This document shows positions 25,167-34,271 of a DNA stretch of 44,675 nucleotides, piece by piece. Each line of letters starts with the position of its first letter. The stretch's first letter is position 1. A program made the translations under genes and the position numbers. The stretch covers positions 1-44,675 of the forward strand of contig JABSRG010000026.1 in the NCBI GenBank assembly GCA_013215165.1. The letters are read 5' to 3'. The stretch is from Opitutales bacterium. GTDB lineage: Bacteria; Verrucomicrobiota; Verrucomicrobiia; Opitutales; JABSRG01. The notes under the pieces are model-generated. The model was not told where the DNA came from, did no database searches, and saw nothing but the letters and a program-made list of their open reading frames with translations.

Positions 25167-27277
25167 AAATTCAACCTTTCAATCAAAAGCTGCCGCTCTT
25201 CGTCGTCGATACCCTCAATGCTCTCCAATCGCTGTCGAGTTTCGGAGGTATAAGCCTCCATGCGTCTACGAGCCGAATTAATATACCATCGTGCTTCACC
25301 GGAATCGCTCATTCGCAGAGCCCATAGCGCAGATAAAAGAAAATCGCCCTCACGACGGTAGTGAGAAGAGGCACCATGCGCGAAATGTCCGTACGCATTA
25401 TCACTCACTTCGGAGTCCGTCAGCCACGCACCGGCCTCAACGGGATCAGTTTCCATAAGCTGATAAATAAATCCACGCATTGCCTGGGCCCACTGTTCCG
25501 GATCACTCAAGCCCGAAGCCCAAGTAAACGCCTGATCCACATCCCGTTTCACCCACTCCCTCACAATGTAATTGGATGCAGAGGGATCGACTTTGCTCGG
25601 CGGTATGAGGGATAAACGGGCGACTGCCTCGTCCAACAGTCCCTCCTCACTCATCTTCTGAATGAGTATAGAATTTACCCTCAATTGCTCATGCTCCGAC
25701 AACGAATCTGTCCAGCGGATCGCACCTTCGAGATCCAAGTCGACATAATTTTCCATCAAAGAGGACAGAAAACTAGACTTATACCCCCCCGTCGCCCACC
25801 AGGGATAGAGTTCGGCCATCGTATTGGGATCAGCAAACGTTGCCTTCCTGATCGCCTTCATTGCCATCTCGGCGCGGATGCTAGATTCTGGAATTCCCTT
25901 TACAAATTCGACCAGCAATTCCGGCTGTGTCACCAGACGTTCTGATATGTATCCCAAGGCTCTTTCGCGAGCCAGAGTACTTTCAAAGCCAACAGCCAGT
26001 GATGAAAGAAGCGACAAGTTGTCGTCGCTCACCGCCCGGACGCTCATCTGAATCAAATGGTCGCGCAGTGGGCCACGTTCAAATCCCCTAATAAAAGATA
26101 CTGCCCCCGCTGGATCGCGCCCGACCCAGGCACTTAACACGTTGTCGTGACCAGGCAACCTTTCCACCCATCGCGAGGGCTTATCTTGAACATAGGCTAT
26201 GTAAGCTCGCACCGCCTGCTCAGCCTGCTCAGGATGATTGCGTGACCATTCCGACAGTAACCCCGCGACATTGAGACTATCTGCATAATCACTTTGAAGC
26301 ATGACAGGCACAGCCCCAAGCGGGTCATTCCGAATCCAAGGCTTAAAGATCTGCCCTGCTAAATATGCCTGCGAACCGATCTGATCCGCATATTCATTAA
26401 ATACGTCCCAGGCTCTTTCGGGATCCTCTAATGACCAGTTGGTAAAGAGGACCTCGCTAAATCTGCGCCTCACATGCCTACTGCTTGAATCGACTATCAT
26501 GGCAATGAGTGAGGTATCACTTGATAGCTTGGCGTATCGCAAGACGGAGCTCAAGTCACGCGCAGTGCTGGAGTCCGCGACATCCGCACGCTGTAGCAAC
26601 AAAGATAGAAATTTCTGAGGATCGGAACGAGCTGCATCACCCAAAGCGGATTGATTCCTTGGAATACGAGCTAAATCGTAGATCTCCTCTGTGGTCATGC
26701 TATAGAGGGTGCTCAATGCTTGAGCAGGTGAAGACTCAGCGACGGCCAAAAAACGTTCGCTAGGCGACAGCGCAGTGCTCGCTTCGTCCTCGGTTTCACC
26801 AGGCAAATCGACAGCACGACTGCGACGATATACCCAGCTCCCAACACGCAATAAGGAGCGCTGTTCTTCACTTTCGAGCCCCTCTGCCCACTCAACTAGC
26901 ACTTCATCTTCGGCCAACTTCTCAAGCATCGCAACAGCGAGCTCATCGGGGAAATGATGTGCAGATAACCAACGAGTATCCTCCGTCATTGCGCGATACA
27001 TAGTCTCCGGAGCCACCTCATACCGACGCAGCAATATGGCGGAAGTCCCGGCAATGGTCACCGCATTGTCTGCATTTTGCAGCTGTATTAAATGACCCGA
27101 AAAGTAAATCGGCAGCTGATCGATAGGCACTGTGCCCAGCTCAGCTACAAAGCGTTCGTAGCGCTCGCGAGCAGTGAGTTCGAGCGGCGTGTTCGCAACC
27201 ACATCAGGCGATCTAGCCGGCCTGTCACAACCAGCAACCAAGAGCACACAACATAATATCAACGAGCGAAACCTCAT
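25163..27277 (-). CDS. Large lipoprotein with helical repeats, unknown function
   Basis: I place the start at the ATG 27275-27277, giving 704 residues that begin MRFRSLILCCVLLVAGCDRP: a classic signal peptide with lipobox LVAGC. An upstream in-frame start at 27370 would bury this signal and is unlikely. The mature protein carries repeating helix-turn motifs (DPERAWDVFNEYA, HPEQAEQAVRAYI, DPAGAVSFIRGF, DPVEAGAWL) resembling those of the downstream gene. It probably forms an alpha-superhelical scaffold anchored in a membrane. No catalytic residues are apparent. Its stop overlaps the next gene's start (ATGA). Confidence 0.68.
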   Translation of the reverse strand: MRFRSLILCCVLLVAGCDRPARSPDVVANTPLELTARERYERFVAELGTVPIDQLPIYFSGHLIQLQNADNAVTIAGTSAILLRRYEVAPETMYRAMTEDTRWLSAHHFPDELAVAMLEKLAEDEVLVEWAEGLESEEQRSLLRVGSWVYRRSRAVDLPGETEDEASTALSPSERFLAVAESSPAQALSTLYSMTTEEIYDLARIPRNQSALGDAARSDPQKFLSLLLQRADVADSSTARDLSSVLRYAKLSSDTSLIAMIVDSSSRHVRRRFSEVLFTNWSLEDPERAWDVFNEYADQIGSQAYLAGQIFKPWIRNDPLGAVPVMLQSDYADSLNVAGLLSEWSRNHPEQAEQAVRAYIAYVQDKPSRWVERLPGHDNVLSAWVGRDPAGAVSFIRGFERGPLRDHLIQMSVRAVSDDNLSLLSSLAVGFESTLARERALGYISERLVTQPELLVEFVKGIPESSIRAEMAMKAIRKATFADPNTMAELYPWWATGGYKSSFLSSLMENYVDLDLEGAIRWTDSLSEHEQLRVNSILIQKMSEEGLLDEAVARLSLIPPSKVDPSASNYIVREWVKRDVDQAFTWASGLSDPEQWAQAMRGFIYQLMETDPVEAGAWLTDSEVSDNAYGHFAHGASSHYRREGDFLLSALWALRMSDSGEARWYINSARRRMEAYTSETRQRLESIEGIDDEERQLLIERLNL

Positions 27278-27444
27278 GACACACAACGGTTCAAACATGA
27301 GGCAAGCTACATATGCAACACACAAGATCGTTGATGATACAAAGGGAATTGAAAAAGCGCGAAGGCGCATCCGTTTCCTGCTTCGAAGGTGCCCTCAAGG
27401 CCTTGCGGCCTAGCAGGTTGTGTCGAAGTTGCCTGGATCGGTTT

Positions 27445-27850
27445 CACGTCTTCCGCGGCTCATTTAGAACCAGCTGCATTCACACATGCCCACACCGCCG
27501 GCAGCGACGAAGCGCCGCCCTCCAGAACATTCTGTAGTTGGAGGGGCATGCTTTGTCATGACCCAGCGCCTAAACGGCCATTAAAGCAAAACATTCGCGC
27601 CTATTCGCGTGCATTAGCGGATCCTCAAAGGACCAAAACTTAGCCCAGAGACAGATATACACTCCCACGATCTTCTCTTTTTAGCCGCAGAAAGCGCGGA
27701 ATTCCGCGGAAGTATTTTTGGGAGGAAGACTTACGTCTCGATTTTCGAATTCCGCGCTATTCTGAGTCTTCCGCGGCTCATTTAGAGCGTGCTGCATTCA
27801 GACATGCCACATCGGCGGCGGCGACGAAGCGCCGCCCTCCAGCACCGCGG
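27445..27850. repeat. Intergenic repeat A, copy 4 (two units)
   Basis: Two successive units (about 27445-27640 and 27640-27850), each with TCTTCCGCGGCTCATTTAGA and the GGCG(G)CGACGAAGCGCCGCC hairpin. It fills the gap between the lipoprotein pair and lnt. No gene. Confidence 0.75.
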
Positions 27851-29608
27851 CTACATTTTCTTCAACCGCCGGCGGCGATTGAAGATGTTGCTTTCATCTT
27901 GTTGGTTCTTCTCCGGATCGGGGTCTTTGAGGTCAGGGACGATACGTATGAACACCACGGTCAGTATCAATAGGCCTGCAGCAACCCAAAGAAACCAATC
28001 ACCATACTGGACGTAAAAACTAGGCCGTTTCTGCTGCTCTATGTCGCGGAATAGGAGCATGGGTGAGGAACCGCGGGTGTAGATACTACCCGCTGCATTG
28101 ACGAATTCTTGCCGTATGCGACCCTGAGCATCGATCCAGCCAGACCAGCCTTCGTTGCCTACACGCACGACAGGGCGGCGCGTCTCGACAGCGCGCAACA
28201 CAGAATGAGCGGCGTGCTGATAGGCTGCGGCTTCTCGGCCATACCAAGCATCGTTCGTCACGACCAAAAAGAGATCGACGCAAAGCTGGGCTGTCTCCCG
28301 AGAAAGATGTGGAAAAACATCCTCATAACAGACGAGTCCGCCGACGCGAAAAGTCGAGCCGTCTACAGTGATCTGCATGGGTGCCGCAGACTCGCCCGCA
28401 TGGATGTCATAATCGAGCGGGACGGCTTTATCGACAAAAGGTAGCCAACGTAGTGGCACGTATTCGCCAAAGGGAACCCGCTTTCGCTTGGCGTAATAGC
28501 TGTCCTTGAGTCCCGTCTCAGGATCGACAAAGAAGATTCCATTATACCAGGAACCATCCGGCTCCTCGATCAGGTTACCCATTAGAATAGGGGTTTCGAG
28601 CTCTGCACTCAGCGCCTCAACCCAAGTTTCTAACCCACCGAAGCGATCGCTTACCGCCTCCGGTGTGGAGCTCTCGGGCCACAAGAGAAGATCGACGTCC
28701 TGAATCACCGCCAGCCGACTCTGACTTTCCAACACGTCAAGATTTTCACGGGCCCGATCCCGATCCCATTTTAGGTCTTGAGGAATGGCGGGCTGTATAG
28801 CTGAAGCAGTGAAAAAGGCCCGCATGTTGTCAGCATTGGGTAGCTCCCGCATGTAGAGGATGAGCGTGATCATGAGCAGGCTCACCACCACGTATAGCTC
28901 GGGACACAGACTCTTAATCCATCCTGTCGCTTTTTTACGCCCAATGAACCGGAGGACATAAAAAGAAATGGCCAAATTGACCGCTATCAATAGAGCGGAA
29001 ACCAAATAGGCTCCTCCATAAGATGCCGGCTGTAAGGCGACTGGATTACGCCACTGCGAAGAGGCCAGCACCGCCCAGGGGAAACCCGTGAAAAGCCATG
29101 ACCGCACCCATTCGAGCAAGGACCAAGCTCCCGCAATTCCAAACAGCCCGACAATACGCGCGAAAGCTGGCTTAGACCGAAGCAAGGGCACGGCCCAACG
29201 CACCAGGGCAAACCAAGGCAACTGCACCAGTGTGACCACAAGCGCCAGCGCCATGACAATCAAGGGACCGGTAATAGAAGGCAGGGGCGCCCCAGCCACG
29301 TTCGCTACGTGCCGGAGCCAGATAAGAATCATACTCCAAGCAAACCACTGGCTGGCCAAAACTGTAAGCACCCACATACGCCAGCCTGGGCGCAGGCCGC
29401 CCCAAATAATCCAAGGGATAGCAAATAAAAAGGCAGCCTCGGCAAAGTCGAACGGGGCAAACGCGATCACATATAAGATCGCCGAGAGCAGCCCTACGAT
29501 CATCGCAGAAATTGCAGATTGAGCGCCCAAACCCAGATCGAACATGGAACGGCGACGTGGCTTAATGCCCCGCCGCGCCTCCACGCGCTCTCGGAATGAG
29601 TCGCTCAT
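27851..29608 (-). CDS. lnt: Apolipoprotein N-acyltransferase
   Basis: A 585-residue inner-membrane enzyme that adds the third acyl chain to the N-terminal Cys of lipoproteins, using phospholipid as donor. The first 255 residues form six to eight membrane helices. The periplasmic nitrilase-like domain has the catalytic triad Glu312 (LLLWPESS), Lys374 (YYAKRKRVPFGEYVP) and Cys427 (GGLVCYED). A last hydrophobic helix is at about 545-565. The length is somewhat above the E. coli enzyme (512). The start ATG is at 29606-29608, 19 bp after aspS, so the two genes likely form an operon. It would serve lipoproteins such as the one encoded at 25163-27277. Confidence 0.94.
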   Translation of the reverse strand: MSDSFRERVEARRGIKPRRRSMFDLGLGAQSAISAMIVGLLSAILYVIAFAPFDFAEAAFLFAIPWIIWGGLRPGWRMWVLTVLASQWFAWSMILIWLRHVANVAGAPLPSITGPLIVMALALVVTLVQLPWFALVRWAVPLLRSKPAFARIVGLFGIAGAWSLLEWVRSWLFTGFPWAVLASSQWRNPVALQPASYGGAYLVSALLIAVNLAISFYVLRFIGRKKATGWIKSLCPELYVVVSLLMITLILYMRELPNADNMRAFFTASAIQPAIPQDLKWDRDRARENLDVLESQSRLAVIQDVDLLLWPESSTPEAVSDRFGGLETWVEALSAELETPILMGNLIEEPDGSWYNGIFFVDPETGLKDSYYAKRKRVPFGEYVPLRWLPFVDKAVPLDYDIHAGESAAPMQITVDGSTFRVGGLVCYEDVFPHLSRETAQLCVDLFLVVTNDAWYGREAAAYQHAAHSVLRAVETRRPVVRVGNEGWSGWIDAQGRIRQEFVNAAGSIYTRGSSPMLLFRDIEQQKRPSFYVQYGDWFLWVAAGLLILTVVFIRIVPDLKDPDPEKNQQDESNIFNRRRRLKKM

Positions 29609-29627
29609 ATGCTATCTTTGCCTGAGC

Positions 29628-31409
29628 TTACTCTGTCACCAGGCTCTTGACGTGGAGATCACGTAATTGGCGCTCAGTCACCTGCGATGGGCTCTGGGTC
29701 ATGAGATCTTCGGCCTTTTGAGTCTTGGGGAAGGCGATCACATCTCGGATGCTGGTGCGCCCAGCCAGGAGCGTGACAATACGGTCGAAACCAAAGGCCA
29801 TGCCCCCATGCGGCGGTGCCCCATACTCAAAGGCTTCGAGCATGTAGCCAAAGCGACTTTCAACGACCTCAGGGTCGATTTTAAGCACGTCGATAAACAC
29901 TTTGCGCTGTAACTCAGGCTGGTGGATACGGATGGACCCGCCCCCGAGTTCAACGCCATTGAGTACTAGATCGTAGTGCTGTCCGCGCACCGCCTTGGGA
30001 TCAGAATCCAATTTCTCGATATCTTCAGGAACTGGTGAGGTGAAGGGATGGTGAGCAGAGACGTAACGGCCTTCGTCTTCTTCGTAGACCATAAGCGGGA
30101 AATCGACGACCCATAGGAATTTCCAATCGTCGGCTCGGATCTCGATTTTGCCCCGCCCTTTGAGCAAATCCGCCGCGAGCAAACGGACCCGGCCGAGAAT
30201 GGTGCAGGCGCGTTCCCACTCAGTAGCAGCAAAAAATACAATATCCCCTGTCTCGATGTTCAGCTGTTCCTTCAATGCGGCGAGTTCTGCCTCGGAGAAA
30301 AACTTCAATATCGGGCTCTTCCAGCCACCTTCGTTGGCTCGGATAAAGGCCAAGCCTTTAGCCCCCAGAGACTTGGCGGCATCTTCGAGGTTTTTGAGTT
30401 CACCTTGAGTCAGATCGGCGAGGCCCTTCATATTGATAGCCTTGATGACCCCTCCGCTATCGAGTGTGCCTTTGAACACCTTGAATCCCGATTCGGCAAA
30501 CACGTCGCCGACATCCTGGAGCTCGAAGCCGAAACGCATATCGGGCTTATCGGCACCGAAGCGGTTCATGGCATCGTGGTAGGTCATGCGGAGGAAGGGC
30601 GGATCGAGGTCCACATCGAGCACGTCCTTCCAAATACGCTTCATCATCCCTTCGATGAGCGCATACATGTCCTCGCGGTCGATGAAGGAAAGCTCGAGGT
30701 CGATTTGCGTAAATTCAGGCTGTCGGTCGGCGCGGAGGTCCTCATCGCGAAAGCACTTGGCTAGCTGAAAATAGCGCTCAACACCCGCCACCATTAGCAT
30801 TTGTTTAAACTGCTGGGGTGATTGCGGCAGTGCGAAAAATTTCCCGGCATTCGTGCGGCTCGGGACCAGATATTCGCGCGCGCCTTCGGGCGTCGATTTA
30901 AAGAGCAGCGGTGTCTCGATTTCGAGGAAGGTTTCTTCATCCAGGTAGCGACGCACCGACTGTGCGGCTTTACTACGCATGCGCAAGAGCTTGAGATTGG
31001 CCGGACGCCGGAGGTCGAGGTAGCGATGCTTGAGCCGTAGATCGATGTTTACCGCATCCCCAGAATCGTCCATGGGGAACGGGGGTGTTTTGGAAGCGTT
31101 GAATACTTCCACCGACTCGACTTTCACCTCGATGGCGCCGGTCACCATGTTGGGATTCACGGTGCCTTCGGAACGATCAACCACGGTCCCCGCCGCTGAA
31201 ATAACAAATTCGCTGCGTAGCTTGTGAGCCACCTCGGAAAGTTGATTATCACTCGGATCCAGCACCAATTGAGTGATGCCTTCCCGGTCACGCAAATCGA
31301 TAAACAACACGCCGCCGTGGTCGCGGATCGAGTCGATCCAGCCCGCCAACGCAACCTGTTGCCCGGAGTGTGCCTGAGTCAGCTCAGCGCAGTGATGTGT
31401 CTTTTTCAT
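29628..31409 (-). CDS. aspS: Aspartyl-tRNA synthetase (bacterial type)
   Basis: 593 residues from the ATG at 31407-31409 (MKKTHHCAELTQAHSGQQVA). The longer open frame to 31736 adds 109 residues of no known domain and covers the palindromic repeat at 31542-31622, so I reject it. The enzyme charges tRNA-Asp (possibly also tRNA-Asn; gatCAB is not in view). Domains: N-terminal OB-fold (VALAGWIDSIRDHGGVLFID), class II core with motif 2 FRDEDLRADRQPEFTQIDLE, the bacterial GAD insertion (about 300-420) and motif 3 GMAFGFDRI. It is the first gene of an aspS-lnt unit. Confidence 0.96.
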   Translation of the reverse strand: MKKTHHCAELTQAHSGQQVALAGWIDSIRDHGGVLFIDLRDREGITQLVLDPSDNQLSEVAHKLRSEFVISAAGTVVDRSEGTVNPNMVTGAIEVKVESVEVFNASKTPPFPMDDSGDAVNIDLRLKHRYLDLRRPANLKLLRMRSKAAQSVRRYLDEETFLEIETPLLFKSTPEGAREYLVPSRTNAGKFFALPQSPQQFKQMLMVAGVERYFQLAKCFRDEDLRADRQPEFTQIDLELSFIDREDMYALIEGMMKRIWKDVLDVDLDPPFLRMTYHDAMNRFGADKPDMRFGFELQDVGDVFAESGFKVFKGTLDSGGVIKAINMKGLADLTQGELKNLEDAAKSLGAKGLAFIRANEGGWKSPILKFFSEAELAALKEQLNIETGDIVFFAATEWERACTILGRVRLLAADLLKGRGKIEIRADDWKFLWVVDFPLMVYEEDEGRYVSAHHPFTSPVPEDIEKLDSDPKAVRGQHYDLVLNGVELGGGSIRIHQPELQRKVFIDVLKIDPEVVESRFGYMLEAFEYGAPPHGGMAFGFDRIVTLLAGRTSIRDVIAFPKTQKAEDLMTQSPSQVTERQLRDLHVKSLVTE

Positions 31410-31541
31410 AGGATGATCCAAAAAATGCGAAAACCGAGGAGACTGGTCGGGCAGCGCGGAAGAGCAATGGAGAAATGGGGAGGCAGAGTCGAGAGGGTGT
31501 GATTGAAATAGCGGGGAAATTTCCCCAACTGCCTTTGTCGT

Positions 31542-31622
31542 GTAGTCGCCCCGCTCAGTCGGGGTGCAGGCAGTTGCTTCGATCGACACCGTAGAGGCGA
31601 GGCGACAGAGCGCCTCATCTAC
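31542..31622. repeat. Intergenic palindromic repeat C, copy 2
   Basis: Starts GTAGTCGCCCCGCTCAGTCG and ends GGCGACAGAGCGCCTCATCT-AC, with the same GCAGGCAGTTGCTTCGATC centre and size (81 bp) as 15207-15287. It lies in the 344-bp gap between aspS and the divergent antiporter gene, which otherwise shows no gene. Confidence 0.72.
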
Positions 31623-31753
31623 ATGAGATTCGCGACCATTTGCGTTGATTAGCGGATGCAATTTTTTTGACACAGCCTTCACTGGAGCCCTCAAACCCAT
31701 TCCTGATTCGACACAGGCAATGAAGGTGCTACCCATGACAAGACTTCTTCTTT

Positions 31754-33550
31754 ATGAGCGAACCCATCTTGTTCCAACTGGTAATCATCCTCAGTGTCAG
31801 CGCAGTCGCGCAATGGCTGGGATGGAAATTTAAGGTACCAGCGATTCTTTTGCTCCTGGCCTCGGGGTTCATACTCGGGCCGATCACCGGACTGATGGAC
31901 ATGGAGGCGTTGTTTGGCGATGCCCTGCTTCCCTTGGTATCCGCATCTGTGGCAATTCTGCTTTTTGAGGGCGGGCTGACCTTACGCTTCAAGGACCTCA
32001 AGCATGGCGGGGCCGTGATCTTTCGACTCGTGACTGTTGGCGTCGTCATCACGAGCGTGATCGCGGGATGGCTCGCCTATGCTCTCTTGGGATTTCCTCC
32101 GACCATCGCCGCCTTATTCGGAGCACTGCTTTCGGTGACAGGACCCACGGTTATCGGCCCGATCCTTCGCACCATCCGGCCAAAAGGGTCGGTGCGAAAC
32201 ATTGCAAAATGGGAGGGCATCCTGAATGACCCGGTCGGAGTGCTGCTCGCTGTGTTCATCTACGACATCCTGATTCTCGGCTCAGAAGAGCAGATGTGGA
32301 CACAGCTGGCTTTGGCGATTTTTAAGACGCTCGCTGTTGCATTCGCGCTGTCTTGGGCCGGATCTAGACTGCTCATCTATCTCGTGCGCCACCGCATGCT
32401 TCCCGATTTTTTGCACAATCTGACTTCGCTCGCGATCGTACTAGGGACTTTTTTCCTATCTAATGTCGTGCAGCATGAGGCAGGTCTGGTCACCGCAACG
32501 CTCTTGGGAATCTTTTTGGCAAACCAAAGAGATTTCCGAGTCGATCACATCATTCACTTTAAGGAAAACCTGACAGTCCTTATCATCTCTTTCGTTTTCA
32601 TCGTGCTCGCTGCCAATGTGAAGCCAGAGGTATTACAGCTGTTAGACTGGCGGCATTTCGTATTTTTAGTCGCCCTTATTGTAATTGCTCGACCGCTTTC
32701 TATCCTAGCATCCACCATCGGAACCGGCACGCCGATGAACCAGAGCGTCCTGCTTATGCTCCTCGCTCCTCGAGGTATCGTTGCTCTATCGCTGACCTCC
32801 GTGTTCGTGCTCAAATTAAAGAAAGCCGGCTTTGAAGAAGCTGATGAGCTGTTCGCCTCAATGCTCGTCGTTGTTGTCGGAACCGTGATCTTCTATGGCT
32901 CTACAGTAGCCCAAGCGGCCTCCAGGCTTAAACTGTCTGAGCTCGCACCCAGTGGTCTGTTATTCGTGGGAGCGGCACCCTGGGCGATTCATCTAGGAAA
33001 AAAGCTCCAGCAACAAGGCGTGTTCGTGCACTTTATCGATAGCAACCGCGATCACGTCGCCATGGCACGAGAGAAGGGCCTCTCCGCTTCGACAGGGGAT
33101 GTGCTCAGCAACGTTTTCCTTGAAGAGCAGGATTTCTCAGAAATCGGCCACGTCCTCTGCGCTACAACCAACTATGAAGTCAACACGCTCGCAAAACAGA
33201 TGCTGATGGAGTTTTTCGACCGCCGGGATATTCTGGTCATCGAGCCAGACCATGTGGTCCACAATAAAGAAGATGAGCGCAAACGCCCCTTCGACCCCGC
33301 CTTCGGTAGCTTTGTCACACACAATTGGCTCGAAGCTCATGTAACATCAGAGAGCGCTATCAATACACGCGAGGTGCCCGCTGAGGCCAGCAACGTCAAA
33401 GACCTACTTGTCGGCGTGGTCCCTTTATTCGTGTTATCCGAGGACAAGAAGGAGCTGAAAATTTTCACCCAAAAATACCGCCCCAATGTCAAACCGGGAC
33501 AGATTGCAATCGGGCTCTTGGATGCTGGGGAAACTGGTGAAGCTCAATGA
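31754..33550 (+). CDS. CPA1-type cation/proton antiporter with C-terminal Rossmann (TrkA-N-like) domain
   Basis: A 598-residue protein. Residues about 1-400 carry 12-13 membrane helices with the CPA-family signature ALLSVTGPTVIGPIL followed by the conserved NDPVGVLLAV (ND motif). The C-terminal domain starts near 405 with GLLFVGAAPWAIHLG, a nucleotide-binding Rossmann strand-turn-helix, then VHFIDSNRDH and TGDVLS, as in TrkA-N/RCK domains that gate transport with bound nucleotide or K+. It exchanges Na+ or K+ for H+ across the inner membrane; which ion is not readable. The start ATG at 31754 gives MSEPILFQLVIIL. It is a single gene, divergent from aspS. Confidence 0.88.
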   Translation: MSEPILFQLVIILSVSAVAQWLGWKFKVPAILLLLASGFILGPITGLMDMEALFGDALLPLVSASVAILLFEGGLTLRFKDLKHGGAVIFRLVTVGVVITSVIAGWLAYALLGFPPTIAALFGALLSVTGPTVIGPILRTIRPKGSVRNIAKWEGILNDPVGVLLAVFIYDILILGSEEQMWTQLALAIFKTLAVAFALSWAGSRLLIYLVRHRMLPDFLHNLTSLAIVLGTFFLSNVVQHEAGLVTATLLGIFLANQRDFRVDHIIHFKENLTVLIISFVFIVLAANVKPEVLQLLDWRHFVFLVALIVIARPLSILASTIGTGTPMNQSVLLMLLAPRGIVALSLTSVFVLKLKKAGFEEADELFASMLVVVVGTVIFYGSTVAQAASRLKLSELAPSGLLFVGAAPWAIHLGKKLQQQGVFVHFIDSNRDHVAMAREKGLSASTGDVLSNVFLEEQDFSEIGHVLCATTNYEVNTLAKQMLMEFFDRRDILVIEPDHVVHNKEDERKRPFDPAFGSFVTHNWLEAHVTSESAINTREVPAEASNVKDLLVGVVPLFVLSEDKKELKIFTQKYRPNVKPGQIAIGLLDAGETGEAQ

Positions 33551-33575
33551 TATACCGCGAGCGCGAAATATTGCC

Positions 33576-33602
33576 TTTCAGGAAAACTGTGTTTTCGTGA
33601 AA
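33576..33602. promoter_or_regulatory. 27-bp palindrome upstream of vapB-like gene (probable operator)
   Basis: Arms TTTCA-G-GAAAAC and GTTTTC-G-TGAAA around TGT, ending two bases before the GTG start codon. The position fits autoregulation by an antitoxin-toxin complex. Confidence 0.6.
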
Positions 33603-33604
33603 CT

Positions 33605-33847
33605 GTGAAAAATATAACCGTATCACTCGATAATGACGCCTATCGGAATGCTCGGGTATTTGCAGCAGAGCACGACACATCGGTCTCAGCTTTGGTGAAA
33701 GAATACCTCCAATCTTTGACTGATACGTCCAAACATCAGCAGATTGAACTAACACAGCGCCAAGACGCCCTTCTAAAAGCAATCACCGAAAGGCACAAGG
33801 GCTTCACATCCAGCGAAAACGTGACACGCGAGGAACTCTACCGCTGA
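33605..33847 (+). CDS. VapB-like antitoxin
   Basis: An 80-residue protein from a GTG start (KNITVSLDNDAYRNARVFAA). The N-terminal ITVSLDNDAYRNARVFAAE is a ribbon-helix-helix DNA-binding pattern; the C-terminal half would wrap the toxin. It is followed after one base by the PIN toxin gene and preceded by a palindrome, the normal type II toxin-antitoxin arrangement. Confidence 0.82.
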   Translation: MKNITVSLDNDAYRNARVFAAEHDTSVSALVKEYLQSLTDTSKHQQIELTQRQDALLKAITERHKGFTSSENVTREELYR

Positions 33848-33848
33848 G

Positions 33849-34271
33849 GTGACCTTCGTCGATACCAACGTCCTGCTCTACGCGATCTGTCCAGGAGAAT
33901 CAGATCGCGAGAAAGCACGGATCGCTCAGGAGATTTTGAGACGCGATAACCTCGTCCTTTCCATTCAGGTCTTGCAGGAGTTTTATGTCCAGGCGACGCG
34001 GATCAGCCGGACCGACGCCATCACCCACGAAGAAGCAACTGCCCTGATCAAGCTTTGGCTTCGTTTTCAAGTCGTTCAACAATCGGTCGCGATCCTGCAG
34101 CACGCATTGGACTTGAAGGCACGTTATCAAATATCCTACTGGGATGCCGCCATACTTGCGGCAGCGGTTTATGCTGGCTGCACTACGGTTCTTTCGGAGG
34201 ATCTAAATGCGGGACAACGATTCGACTCGGCCCAAGTGCTCAATCCTTTTGACGATCACCATGGAGCATGA
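33849..34271 (+). CDS. VapC-like PIN-domain ribonuclease toxin
   Basis: A 140-residue PIN nuclease. Acidic active-site residues are visible: the first Asp in TFVDTNVLLYA, Glu in VLQEFYVQ, Asp in ISYWDAAILAAA and a late acidic SEDL. Such toxins cut tRNA or rRNA when free of antitoxin. The GTG start is one base after the antitoxin stop, so translation is coupled. Its last 11 bp overlap the recD2 start, unusual for a toxin gene next to a repair gene. Confidence 0.87.
   Translation: MTFVDTNVLLYAICPGESDREKARIAQEILRRDNLVLSIQVLQEFYVQATRISRTDAITHEEATALIKLWLRFQVVQQSVAILQHALDLKARYQISYWDAAILAAAVYAGCTTVLSEDLNAGQRFDSAQVLNPFDDHHGA

Noticed and set aside
31410-31736. 109-residue N-terminal extension of aspS
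   Set aside because: The extension matches no domain, covers an intergenic palindromic repeat, and the internal ATG at 31407-31409 gives the normal AspRS start and length.
34207-34260. Upstream recD2 start at 34207
   Set aside because: It would lie wholly within vapC, and the added residues are not RecD2-like; the ATG at 34261 gives the family N-terminus.
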